This document shows positions 51,662 to 59,900 of a DNA stretch of 64,000 nt, piece after piece (the stretch's first letter is position 1; each line of letters starts with the position of its first letter). The notes beneath the pieces were generated by a model. The model saw only the letters and a list, made by a program, of their open reading frames with translations, did no database searches and was not told where the DNA came from. The position numbers and the translations under genes were made by a program. Source of the stretch: Clostridia bacterium (GTDB taxonomy: Bacteria; Bacillota; Clostridia; Oscillospirales; QAKW01); the NCBI GenBank assembly GCA_017464525.1, contig JAFTZM010000010.1, positions 1 to 64,000 of the forward strand, in the 5' to 3' direction.

Positions 51662-51690
51662 AGTATAACATTTTGAACCAAAAATGTCAA
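51662..51690 (-). promoter_or_regulatory. Promoter of the orphan glmS ribozyme
   Basis: TTGACA (51690-51685), a 17-bp spacer and TATACT (51667-51662). Transcription would start at about 51655, some 30 nt before the ribozyme cleavage site. The promoter sequence is near consensus and shows no decay. Confidence 0.8.
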
Positions 51691-51702
51691 TAGGTAATTT
51701 AA

Positions 51703-51736
51703 AAAGAGTGCTTTTCTTTCGAAAAGCACTCTTTTA
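51703..51736. terminator. Bidirectional terminator (malQ side / ribozyme side)
   Basis: AAAGAGTGCTTTTC pairs with GAAAAGCACTCTTT around TTTC, with T-runs on both strands. It stops malQ transcription before the ribozyme promoter. Confidence 0.85.
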
Positions 51737-51760
51737 GTCTGCCGAAAAAACGCTACACTT

Positions 51761-51810
51761 GCCTCCTCTTGTCAGGGGAGGTGGATTTTTCGCAAAGCAA
51801 AAAAGACGGA
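51761..51810. repeat. Dispersed palindromic repeat downstream of malQ
   Basis: GCCTCCTCTTGTC and CAGGGGAGG form an imperfect hairpin, followed by TTTTTCGCAAAGC and AAAAAAGACGG. From general familiarity this resembles a short repeat scattered through many Oscillospirales genomes. Only one copy is in this window. Confidence 0.45.
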
Positions 51811-51820
51811 AAACTTTAGT

Positions 51821-53314
51821 TCATCTGTTATACAATATTGAAAGCCGCCGATAGGTATCGGCATGAAGCTGGGCAAAGGCCTCTTCGGTGAGCCGATAGC
51901 TCCAATTGCCCTCGGCAATGCCGGGGCGGTTCATCTTGGTGTCGCCGCCGTAGCCCAGAAGATCCTGAATGGGTACCACGATCAGCTTGGCGGGGGAGGC
52001 CCAGAGGGTGCGCAGGATGGCGCGGATGGCCGGGTTCTGGGCGCCGCCGTCCTTCCAGGTGGTGCCCTCAAAGCCGCAGTAATCCAGGCAGTACCGCCGG
52101 TTCTCCGGCGTCAGCTCCCAAAGATAGCCCAAAAGGGTGTTGTTATCGTGGGTGCCGGTGTAGGCCACAGTATTGGGCAGATAATTGTGGGGCAGATGCA
52201 TCCCGTCATCCTGGCCGATGAAGGCAAACTGCATCACCCGCATCCCCGGCAGCCCGGTGTCCTCCAGCAGCTGCTCCAGCCCTTCATCCCGGATGCCCAG
52301 ATCCTCGGCGATGAGAGCCTCCCGGTCTATATATTTAAATAGAATATTGAAGAAATCCATTCCCGGCCCCTGCCGCCAGGCCCCTTCCTTGGCGGTCTCG
52401 GCGGTGGTGGGCACCGCCCAGTAAGCGCTGAAGCCCCGGAAATGATCGATGCGGATCTTATCAAAAAGGGCATGGGCGTGGGTGATGCGGCTGATCCACC
52501 AGCAGTAGCCGTCCTTTTTCATGGCATCCCAATCATAAAGAGGATTACCCCAGCGCTGGCCGTCTGCACTGAAATAATCGGGGGGAACCCCCGCCTCTGC
52601 AGCGGGAAAGCCCTTTTCGTCCAGATCAAATAATTGCTGATTGCTCCATACATCTACACTGTCCAGCGCCACATAGATGGGCATATCGCCGATGATCTTC
52701 ACCCCTCGCTCATTGGCATAGCGCCGCACCGCCTGCCATTGGGTAAAGAAAAGATATTGCAGAAAGAGCTCCTTTTCAATGGCGGGCTTCAGCCGTGCCC
52801 TGGCTTCCTCCAAGGCCTGCGGCTCCCGGCGGCGGAGAGGCTCCGGCCATTCGGTCCAGCTTTTGCCGGTTTCCTCCTGCAGGGCGGTATATAGGGCGTG
52901 ATCTGCTGCCCAGCTTTGGGCGGCACACCATTTTTCCACCTTTTCCCGTAAGGCCGGGGTGATCCGCTCAAAGGCCTTGGCGAATAAGGCGCTGCGCTGC
53001 GCCTTTAAGGCAATGAAATCCACCGAATAGGGGCTGGAAGCCTTGCAACTCTCCAATTCCTCTCCGGTGATCAGCCCCTCTTCGAAAAGCTGCTCCGGAT
53101 CAATGAAATAAGGGTTTCCCGCGAAGGCACTCACACTCTTATAGGGAGAATTACATTCGTCCGGAATGGTAAAGGGCAGTACCTGCCAGGCCCGAAATCC
53201 GGCTTCCTTTAAAAAATCAATAAATCTGAGGGTATCCTTTCCGAACACTCCGATGCCGTAAGGCCCCATCAGGGATGAAACGTGCAATAAAATGCCGCTG
53301 CTGCGTGTCTGCAT
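51821..53314 (-). CDS. malQ: 4-alpha-glucanotransferase (amylomaltase)
   Basis: A 497-residue GH77 enzyme that transfers alpha-1,4-glucan segments in maltodextrin or glycogen metabolism. Typical blocks are SGILLHVSSLMGPYGIG at the N-terminus, IIGDMPIYVALDSVDVW, RIDHFRGFSAYW (catalytic Asp nucleophile), AEDLG (acid/base Glu), and AYTGTHDNNTLLG. It is full length and has no extra N-terminal domain, like other Firmicute MalQ. No other starch genes are adjacent. AAAGGAGG precedes ATG 53314. A terminator and a dispersed repeat follow it. Confidence 0.96.
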   Translation of the reverse strand: MQTRSSGILLHVSSLMGPYGIGVFGKDTLRFIDFLKEAGFRAWQVLPFTIPDECNSPYKSVSAFAGNPYFIDPEQLFEEGLITGEELESCKASSPYSVDFIALKAQRSALFAKAFERITPALREKVEKWCAAQSWAADHALYTALQEETGKSWTEWPEPLRRREPQALEEARARLKPAIEKELFLQYLFFTQWQAVRRYANERGVKIIGDMPIYVALDSVDVWSNQQLFDLDEKGFPAAEAGVPPDYFSADGQRWGNPLYDWDAMKKDGYCWWISRITHAHALFDKIRIDHFRGFSAYWAVPTTAETAKEGAWRQGPGMDFFNILFKYIDREALIAEDLGIRDEGLEQLLEDTGLPGMRVMQFAFIGQDDGMHLPHNYLPNTVAYTGTHDNNTLLGYLWELTPENRRYCLDYCGFEGTTWKDGGAQNPAIRAILRTLWASPAKLIVVPIQDLLGYGGDTKMNRPGIAEGNWSYRLTEEAFAQLHADTYRRLSILYNR

Positions 53315-53537
53315 GTTCCGACCTCCTTTTCTAATAAGTATTATAGCAGACGTTCATGAACTATTCAATGAAAATCTTCGCTATTTGTAATAAAAAATAG
53401 ACAATCCGACTAAAATTAACCACATAGTGTTAAATAAAAACAACATCATGTTATCCAATCGTGGACGGTTTGATGTTATAATACTAATATCTAAAATTAT
53501 CGCAATGATTCTGCCGCAAAGGCGGAAGGAGGCAACC

Positions 53538-54833
53538 ATGAATAAGAAATGGACAAAATTGATCGCATTGGCCACCGTCATCCTCGTATCGGTGATGATG
53601 CTGGCATCCTGCCAGACCGGCAAGACCTATGTGGATGAACCGGGCAACGCGGATGTGGTTTCCGTAAAGCAAAAGAACCAGATCCAGGAAGTGGAGTATA
53701 CCGGCGATCCCAAGCCCAATATTGAGTATACCGACGATCCTGCTTATGCGGATACCAGTACCAACGGCGGCAGCACCGGCGATGATACTACCGGCGGCGA
53801 TACTACCGGCGGCGATACCACCGGCGGTGATACTACCGGCGGCGATACCACCGGGGGAGACACCACCGGCGGTGATAACTCCGGCAGCTCTGGCGCAGAT
53901 GGTGATGAATATGCCGCTCTGGTTGCTGATACCAGTGGTACTGCCATTCGTTTCATGAGCCAGAATATCCGTACCGGCAGTTCCCTGACCGGCACCGGCG
54001 ACGGCGAGAACAACCAGATCGGTTACCGCCGCTATCGCTTCAAGGCTCTGGTGGAGAAGTATGATCCCGATGTGATCTGTACCCAGGAGGTTACCCCCCT
54101 CTGGATCGAGCAGTTCAACAATCTGCTGGGCAGTACTTATAGCATGGAATATAAGATGCGTTCCGATAAGAGTAAAGAGGCCACCCCTGTTCATTGGAAG
54201 ACCTCTAAGTATGATATGGTGAGCGTTGAGCACTTCTGGCTCTCCTCCACCCCCAATGTGGAAAGCTCCTGCTACGGCGAGACCGGTATCCCCGGCCGTA
54301 TCACCACCTCTGTTACCCTGAAGGATAAGGCCACCGGCTCCAAGTTCACCGTTCTCTCCACCCACTTCGGTCTGGGCGGCGGCGCAGTTGTAATTGGTTC
54401 CGGTAACCAGATAGCCGATATGTTTGCTAAAATGCCCAAGGGCACCTATGCCTTCGTTCTGGGCGATTTCAACGATAAGTATCAGAGTACCGAGTACTTC
54501 ACCTACTGCGATATGGAGCGTCTGGTAGACCTGCGGGATATCTGCTCCGATATGGCTGATGTGGGCATCGGTAAGATGGGTGATCTGAGAAACGGCTCGT
54601 TCAACGGCTTTAATGTGGCCGCCGCAGACGGTGGCAGCTACATCGATCATGTTATGGCAAAACCCAATGCCAAGATGGCGGTAGAATACTATAGCGTTCT
54701 TTACGATCAGCTGGGCGATGATGCCAATGGCGCACCTGTGGGCTATATCTCCGACCACTTTGCTGTGATCTGTGATGTGCGGATCGATACTACCCCGTCC
54801 TATAAGGCCTTCTATGGCGACAATGTTGTTTAA
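53538..54833 (+). CDS. DNase I-like (EEP family) lipoprotein with GGDTT repeats
   Basis: A 431-residue lipoprotein. The signal peptide ends with the lipobox LASC (about residues 21-24). A Gly/Asp/Thr-rich linker with five GGDTT units (86-110) leads to an endonuclease/exonuclease/phosphatase domain (about 130-420). The domain motifs are MSQNIR, TQEV (metal Glu), STHF, GDFN, a YIDHV segment and the final SDHF catalytic histidine. Members cleave phosphodiesters or phosphomonoesters in nucleic acids or lipids; as a surface lipoprotein it may degrade external DNA or inositol lipids. ATG 53538 follows GGAAGGAGG. A paralogue follows after a terminator. Confidence 0.88.
   Translation: MNKKWTKLIALATVILVSVMMLASCQTGKTYVDEPGNADVVSVKQKNQIQEVEYTGDPKPNIEYTDDPAYADTSTNGGSTGDDTTGGDTTGGDTTGGDTTGGDTTGGDTTGGDNSGSSGADGDEYAALVADTSGTAIRFMSQNIRTGSSLTGTGDGENNQIGYRRYRFKALVEKYDPDVICTQEVTPLWIEQFNNLLGSTYSMEYKMRSDKSKEATPVHWKTSKYDMVSVEHFWLSSTPNVESSCYGETGIPGRITTSVTLKDKATGSKFTVLSTHFGLGGGAVVIGSGNQIADMFAKMPKGTYAFVLGDFNDKYQSTEYFTYCDMERLVDLRDICSDMADVGIGKMGDLRNGSFNGFNVAAADGGSYIDHVMAKPNAKMAVEYYSVLYDQLGDDANGAPVGYISDHFAVICDVRIDTTPSYKAFYGDNVV
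53793..53867 (+). repeat. Five tandem 15-bp units (GGDTT) in the EEP lipoprotein
   Basis: Five near-identical 15-bp units encode GGDTT, with a diverged unit on either side. The units are multiples of three, so slippage would change only linker length. They form the spacer between lipid anchor and enzyme. Confidence 0.85.
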
Positions 54834-54843
54834 TTAAAATTTC

Positions 54844-54876
54844 AAAACGGCCCGACCTCCGTCGGGCCGTTTTTTG
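54844..54876 (+). terminator. Terminator between the two EEP lipoprotein genes
   Basis: AAAACGGCCCGAC pairs with GTCGGGCCGTTTT around CTCC, then a T-run. The second gene begins 11 bp later, so read-through is probably needed unless it has its own promoter. Confidence 0.85.
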
Positions 54877-54887
54877 CGAGGTAACCT

Positions 54888-55736
54888 ATGAAAAAGTTTT
54901 TTGCCCTTTTGCTGATGCTTGCCCTGCTGCTTTCCACGGGCGGCTGTAACCGCCCTCAGGAGATGGAACTCACTATGTTGAGCCAGAACCTGCGGATCGC
55001 CGCCGATGGTGGGGATAACGATGTTTTCCTGCGGGTGGATCGATTTGCCTGGCTGCTGGAAAAATACCGGCCGGATGTGGCCGGCCTGCAGGAATATGAT
55101 CCCTCCTGGGATGTGCTGCTGGAGGAATATCTAGCGGAATTAAATTATGGGATCGTTTTCAAGTACCGGGGGGATCATGAAGCAACTCCTATTATTTATA
55201 ATAAGGATAAACTGGAGCTGGTCTCGGAAAATTTCTTCTGGCTCTCCGAAACGCCCGAGGTGGAATCCCCCTCCTGGGATGATGCCAATGGCACCCGTAA
55301 CCGGATCGTGACAGAGTGTGTCTTTAAGGATAAGGAGACCGGCATCAAATTTGCTCATCTGAATACCCATTTCGGCCTGACCGCCTATTGCCAGGATGAA
55401 TCCGGCAGCCTGATCAACCGCTATGTGAAGGAGCACTATACAGATATGGCGGTATTCGTCACCGGCGATTTCAATACCACCGAAAATAGCCAGGCCTATG
55501 ATAATATCGTGGCGGATGAGGTGCTGATCAATGCCTACTACCTGGCCGAGGAATTCGGGGATGTGGGGGGCACCTTCAATGGCTTCAATGAGGGGCAGAC
55601 CGGCTCCACCATTGATTTTACCTTTATCAATCATAAGGTGAATACCGTCTACTATAGCGTTCTTTACGATCAGCCGGAAGGGAAATTTGTTTCCGATCAC
55701 TTCGGCGTGCTTACTAAAAACATCATTTCCCGGTAA
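54888..55736 (+). CDS. DNase I-like (EEP family) lipoprotein, paralogue
   Basis: A 282-residue lipoprotein: signal peptide with lipobox STGGC (Cys about 20), then the EEP domain directly, without the repeat linker of its neighbour. Motifs are MLSQNLRIA, LQEYDPSW (metal Glu), LNTHFGL, TGDFNTTE, an STIDFTFIN segment in place of YIDHV, and the final SDHFGVL. The His to Phe change in the IDH/IDF segment is notable, but the closing SDH histidine is intact. A hairpin without a clear T-run follows (55743-55772). The shared YYSVLYDQ and FNGFN stretches show a tandem duplication. Confidence 0.88.
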   Translation: MKKFFALLLMLALLLSTGGCNRPQEMELTMLSQNLRIAADGGDNDVFLRVDRFAWLLEKYRPDVAGLQEYDPSWDVLLEEYLAELNYGIVFKYRGDHEATPIIYNKDKLELVSENFFWLSETPEVESPSWDDANGTRNRIVTECVFKDKETGIKFAHLNTHFGLTAYCQDESGSLINRYVKEHYTDMAVFVTGDFNTTENSQAYDNIVADEVLINAYYLAEEFGDVGGTFNGFNEGQTGSTIDFTFINHKVNTVYYSVLYDQPEGKFVSDHFGVLTKNIISR

Positions 55737-55835
55737 AAAACAGCCCTGCAACCAAAGGTTGCGGGGCTGTAATGTAAAATAGGTGGCTTGCCACCGGTAC
55801 TTTTGTTAAGCTAACGGCAAAAGGAGGATAAAATC

Positions 55836-55970
55836 ATGACATTAGAACTTGCTGACCGCCTGGCCGCTTTGCGGAAGGAAAAGGGCTATTCCCAGGAGGA
55901 ACTGGCGGAAAAATTAGGGGTCTCCCGCCAGGCTGTATCCAAATGGGAGCGGGGAGTTTTACATAGTTAA
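55836..55970 (+). pseudogene. Truncated XRE-family regulator (N-terminal HTH only)
   Basis: A 44-codon frame with a strong AAAGGAGG site encodes a complete XRE helix-turn-helix (LADRLAALRKEKGYSQEEL, then GVSRQAVSKWERG) and stops at once after VLHS. Intact homologues continue with a dimerisation or membrane domain. The break is at the same place as the junction to a different, more AT-rich region carrying the TetR gene. It is a relic or a minimal DNA-binding peptide; the relic is more likely. Confidence 0.7.
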
Positions 55971-56031
55971 GGAAACAGTGGGCTAAATCAATCCGAGTGA
56001 TACACTGCTTACTAATCTAACATATTTATTC

Positions 56032-56084
56032 GCAGCCGTGACGGTGATCCGTTGCGGCTGTATGTATTTTGTTTGATTTTTTTT
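56032..56084 (+). terminator. Putative terminator upstream of the TetR gene
   Basis: CGCAGCCG and CGGCTG arms around a loop containing GGTGATCC, followed about 17 bp later by a run of eight T. The spacing to the T-run is longer than usual, so confidence is moderate. Confidence 0.45.
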
Positions 56085-56114
56085 GGAACTGCTCCGCTAA
56101 TTTGAAAAAACCTA

Positions 56115-56174
56115 TTGACAAATTCAAAACTATTCCATATAATAAATGCAGTTATATAATGCGTTATAAAATGA
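56115..56174 (+). promoter_or_regulatory. Promoter and candidate autoregulatory operator of the TetR gene
   Basis: A perfect TTGACA (56115-56120), a 17-bp spacer and a perfect TATAAT (56138-56143). Just downstream, GTTATATAATGC (56151-56162) and GTTATAAAATGA (56163-56174) form a direct repeat in the initial transcribed region, a possible binding place for the TetR protein itself. Confidence 0.6.
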
Positions 56175-56206
56175 CGCTTTAGCTTTAGATAGAAGGAGGT
56201 AGTTGG

Positions 56207-56902
56207 ATGGCAACGGAAACAGTAAAACGCCGAGCACGTGGAGATATGGAAGCAATGCGAAAGCAGGCGTTATATATATCTGCTAAAACTTTTCTAAACA
56301 AGGGTTATACCGCTACAACTCTACGAGAAATCGCAAAGGAAGCTGATATCAATATCGGTTCACTGATGAACCTGTTTGGGAGCAAAGAAGAGATACTGGC
56401 AGAGCTGGTAAAATACGTGTTGGAAGGACAGTTTAAGGCAACCGCCAATCTTCTTAAGGAGAAAGCAAAAGATAAAATCCTGTTCTATGCTGCGGAAACC
56501 ACCTTGCAGCTGCATATGGCAGAGTCCAGTGAGCATATTCGGGATATTTACAATTCAGCGTATTCTCTGCCGAAAACGACAGCCATGATTCAGCATACGA
56601 TCACCGGCAAGCTGGAGGAAATATTCAAGCCGACCTTACCGCACCTTGAAACCAAGGACTTCTTTGAATTGGAGATCGCATCCGGCGGTATTATGCGAGG
56701 GTTTATGACCATACCCTGTGATATGTATTTCACGATGGATCGTAAGGTCAAACGGTTCTTGGAAACCACCTTTAAGCTCTACGATGTGCCAATGGAAAAG
56801 ATACAGGAAACCATTGAATTTGTTTCCGGTTTTGATTTTGAGGCCATCGCAAAGCAGACAATAGAAGCTATGTTGGCATTTCTGGATGAAAAGGTCGCAT
56901 AG
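56207..56902 (+). CDS. TetR-family transcriptional regulator
   Basis: A 231-residue repressor-type protein. The N-terminal helix-turn-helix is clear (ALYISAKTFLNKGYTATTLREIAKEADINIGSLMNLFGSKEEILAEL, about residues 22-67). The ligand-binding C-terminal half (about 75-225) is alpha-helical without close recognition. It resembles regulators with an extended N-terminus. Composition is more AT-rich than in the genes to the left. GAAGGAGG precedes ATG 56207. It lies 70 bp upstream of the giant surface protein gene on the same strand and may control it. Confidence 0.92.
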   Translation: MATETVKRRARGDMEAMRKQALYISAKTFLNKGYTATTLREIAKEADINIGSLMNLFGSKEEILAELVKYVLEGQFKATANLLKEKAKDKILFYAAETTLQLHMAESSEHIRDIYNSAYSLPKTTAMIQHTITGKLEEIFKPTLPHLETKDFFELEIASGGIMRGFMTIPCDMYFTMDRKVKRFLETTFKLYDVPMEKIQETIEFVSGFDFEAIAKQTIEAMLAFLDEKVA

Positions 56903-56972
56903 AAACCCCATTTAGTAGACTATTACTCTACAAGAAAGCCGATTCCTATAATCCAAATACGGAGGAAACGAT

Positions 56973-59900
56973 ATGAAAACGAAAACACAAATTACAAAGC
57001 AAATACTGAGCATATTCTTATGCTTTGTTATGCTGTTGACCTATGTGCCGATGACGGCATTTACAGCGGTTTCTTCTGCTCCACCCGTCAAGGGTGACGC
57101 GGCACCTCGCATTGAGGCTCGAGGTACGCCGATTACCATTGAGGCCGGAACAGAAAGCGGAAAAACGGTCATTTGGTATGGCAGCAGCAGTAACAAAACC
57201 TATGTTACGGACAATGGTGCAGCAGGTGAGGATCTGTCCGACTATGTCATTTACGCCGGCTATTATAATCTTAGAGATTCGGATGATGCTGCCTCAACCG
57301 GCTCCATTACCATGACGGGGGGATCTGTCAAAGAGATCGTAGCCGCTAATCTGAATGGTATACAGCCTATGACTGCAGAATTGTGTATTATCGGTGGTCA
57401 GGTGCAGGATATTTATTTTTCCTCCCCGACTGGTGTGTCTTCAGGAAAGGTTTGTGGCCTTATTACCGTACCGGCAGAATTATATTTTTTGAAGTATTTT
57501 ACCCAAGGCATTTACAAATCAGCAGAAGATGGGTGGGTTTTAATCGGTTCGGCGCAGGTGCCCGCCGGAGAAAACATCACTATTGCCGAAGGAGAAACCC
57601 TGACGGTAGACCGGGGCGAAGTGCTGACCAACAACGGCACGATTCGAAACAGCGGAAGTTTAATCATCAACGGTTCATTTGCGAATAACGGAACCGTGGA
57701 AAACACTGGTACCATCACCCGAAATGCAGCTTATATCGTAACCGATGCTGAGGGGACGGTCACTGTTTTGGCAGATGGGAAGTCTGTGTTTCCCATTACG
57801 GAGCGTGTGGACGGAAAGCTGTATCTTTACGACATAAGAGGGAGAATCAAAGCTACCTTAAACGGAACGGACTATTGTGGCATCCAAACGGACGGCAGTT
57901 CTACCCAACTGACAGAGGGCTATGGCATGGTCACCGACATCAGCGGAATACCTCAGGAGCTCAATGCCAACCATCCTACCACATTGGCGGCAGTGCTCTT
58001 CCCGGCGGCTACCACTTTTGACACAGAGATCAGCTATACACTGACCGATGTAGGAACCACGCAAGCGGTTCTTTCGGGAAATGTGCTCACTGCCTATAAC
58101 AGCGGTACGGTAGAGCTTCTTGCCGTTGCGACGGATGGGGTGGAAAGCTATTCTGAGACCTTTATGATCCCTGTGACCTATACGGCTGTCACCGGGCTAT
58201 CTCCTGCCTTGCCTGCCAGCGTCATTGTAGGAAGCAAGATCCTCTTGCCGAAAGTTACTCCCACGAATTCCAGCTATCAGGAGATCCAGTGGAGCATCCT
58301 CTCCGGACAAGAGGAAACCGGGGCCACCATTGCAGATGGCTACCTGGTTCTCACTAAGGAAGGAACTGCCACGGTGCAAGCCACGGTGAAAAACGGTAAG
58401 GCCTACGGCGTGGATTATACCCAGACCTTCACTGTTACTGCCGCTGGTATTACAGGTGCCATTGACATTGGCCAAGGGTCTGTGACCATTGATGAAAATA
58501 CGGATGGCTCCCTCCGGGTCACCTATTCCGCCTTTTCCGGAGGCTATAAGGATTATGGAAAGAACGAGTGGATCGTGATTACCGGCTCCTCAGATACGAA
58601 CAAAATATATGTCTGTAGCGGCAATCCTAATATTGCACTGTCTGACTGTTCCATCACTCAGGCGGATGGTAATGCGCTTGCCTTAGATGCTGGAACAGAT
58701 GCAGCGCTGACGCTGGTTGGGGAAAATGTGCTGAATGGTTATAATTACCCTGGAATCTATGTTCCTGTAGGTGCTGCTATCACCATCGGTGGAGAGGGAA
58801 GTCTGATCGCCACCGGAGGAGGCGACAGTGCCGGTATCGGAGGCAGGTTTGCGAGTAAAATAGGAGAGAGGGATATCGCGGGAAGTGGAACCATCACCAT
58901 TAACAGCGGTACCGTTACAGCCAAGGGCGGCACCAATGCTGCAGGCATTGGCGCTGGTTCATATGGTTCCAACGGTACGGTCATTATCAACGGCGGTGTG
59001 GTGACAGCTACCGGCGGCATAGGGGCTGCAGGTATAGGCGGTGGTGAAATCAACAGCAATACTGTATATACCACTGGCGGAACAGTTATAATCAACGGCG
59101 GCTTTGTTACTGCAACCGGCGGTAACGCTGGTGCGGGTATTGGCGGTGGCTACAAAGGCAGTGGCGGTAATGTGACCATTACCGGCGGTACAGTCATTGC
59201 AAACGGCGGTTACCATGCTGCAGGTATTGGTGGAGGCCGTGGTGGTTCCGGTGGAACGGTAGTGATTTCCGGTGGCAATGTTTTTGCTAGCAAAGGAGAT
59301 CGTGCCAATGATATTGGAGCTGGTTATGATGCCTCCGGCATCACGCTGAAGGATGCCAATGGAAATAGTATTTCCAAGAATACCATTACTTTGGACGGGG
59401 CAGCCGCAGATACAGCCGTCACTGCGGCTGTGGGGCTTTCCTATGGTTTGAAAGATGTTAAGACCCTGAACACCAATCAGCTTTATTTCTACCTTCCTTC
59501 CGATGCGGCAGCCAGTTCTATCACCGCAAGTGGCACATTATACGATTGCACAAACGATAATCAGACCTATTATGCAAGCCATGATTGGTCAAATGGTAAT
59601 GGTGTTTGTGTCCGTTGCGGAGAAACCTGCGAACACGAAAATCAAACAGGCAGCACCTGTGAGATTTGCGGAAAATCCTTGCATACCCACAGTTGGACAT
59701 ATACCCAAGACGGTAACAAGCTCACGGCGACTTGTAACGCCGCCGGATGCCCCAATGAAGACGGCGGCAGCGTAACCATCAGCGCAACCGGCAAGACCTA
59801 TGATGGAACGGCTGTTGTGGTATCTGTAGTAAAAACCGGGATTTTGGAAAACACAGACATTCCTGTAACACTTACCAAGGACAGCACAGCCTTTACCGGT

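Noticed and set aside
53484..54758. A 424-codon minus-strand open frame rich in Gly/Ala/Ile repeats
   Set aside because: It is antisense to the EEP lipoprotein; its repeats mirror the GGDTT units.
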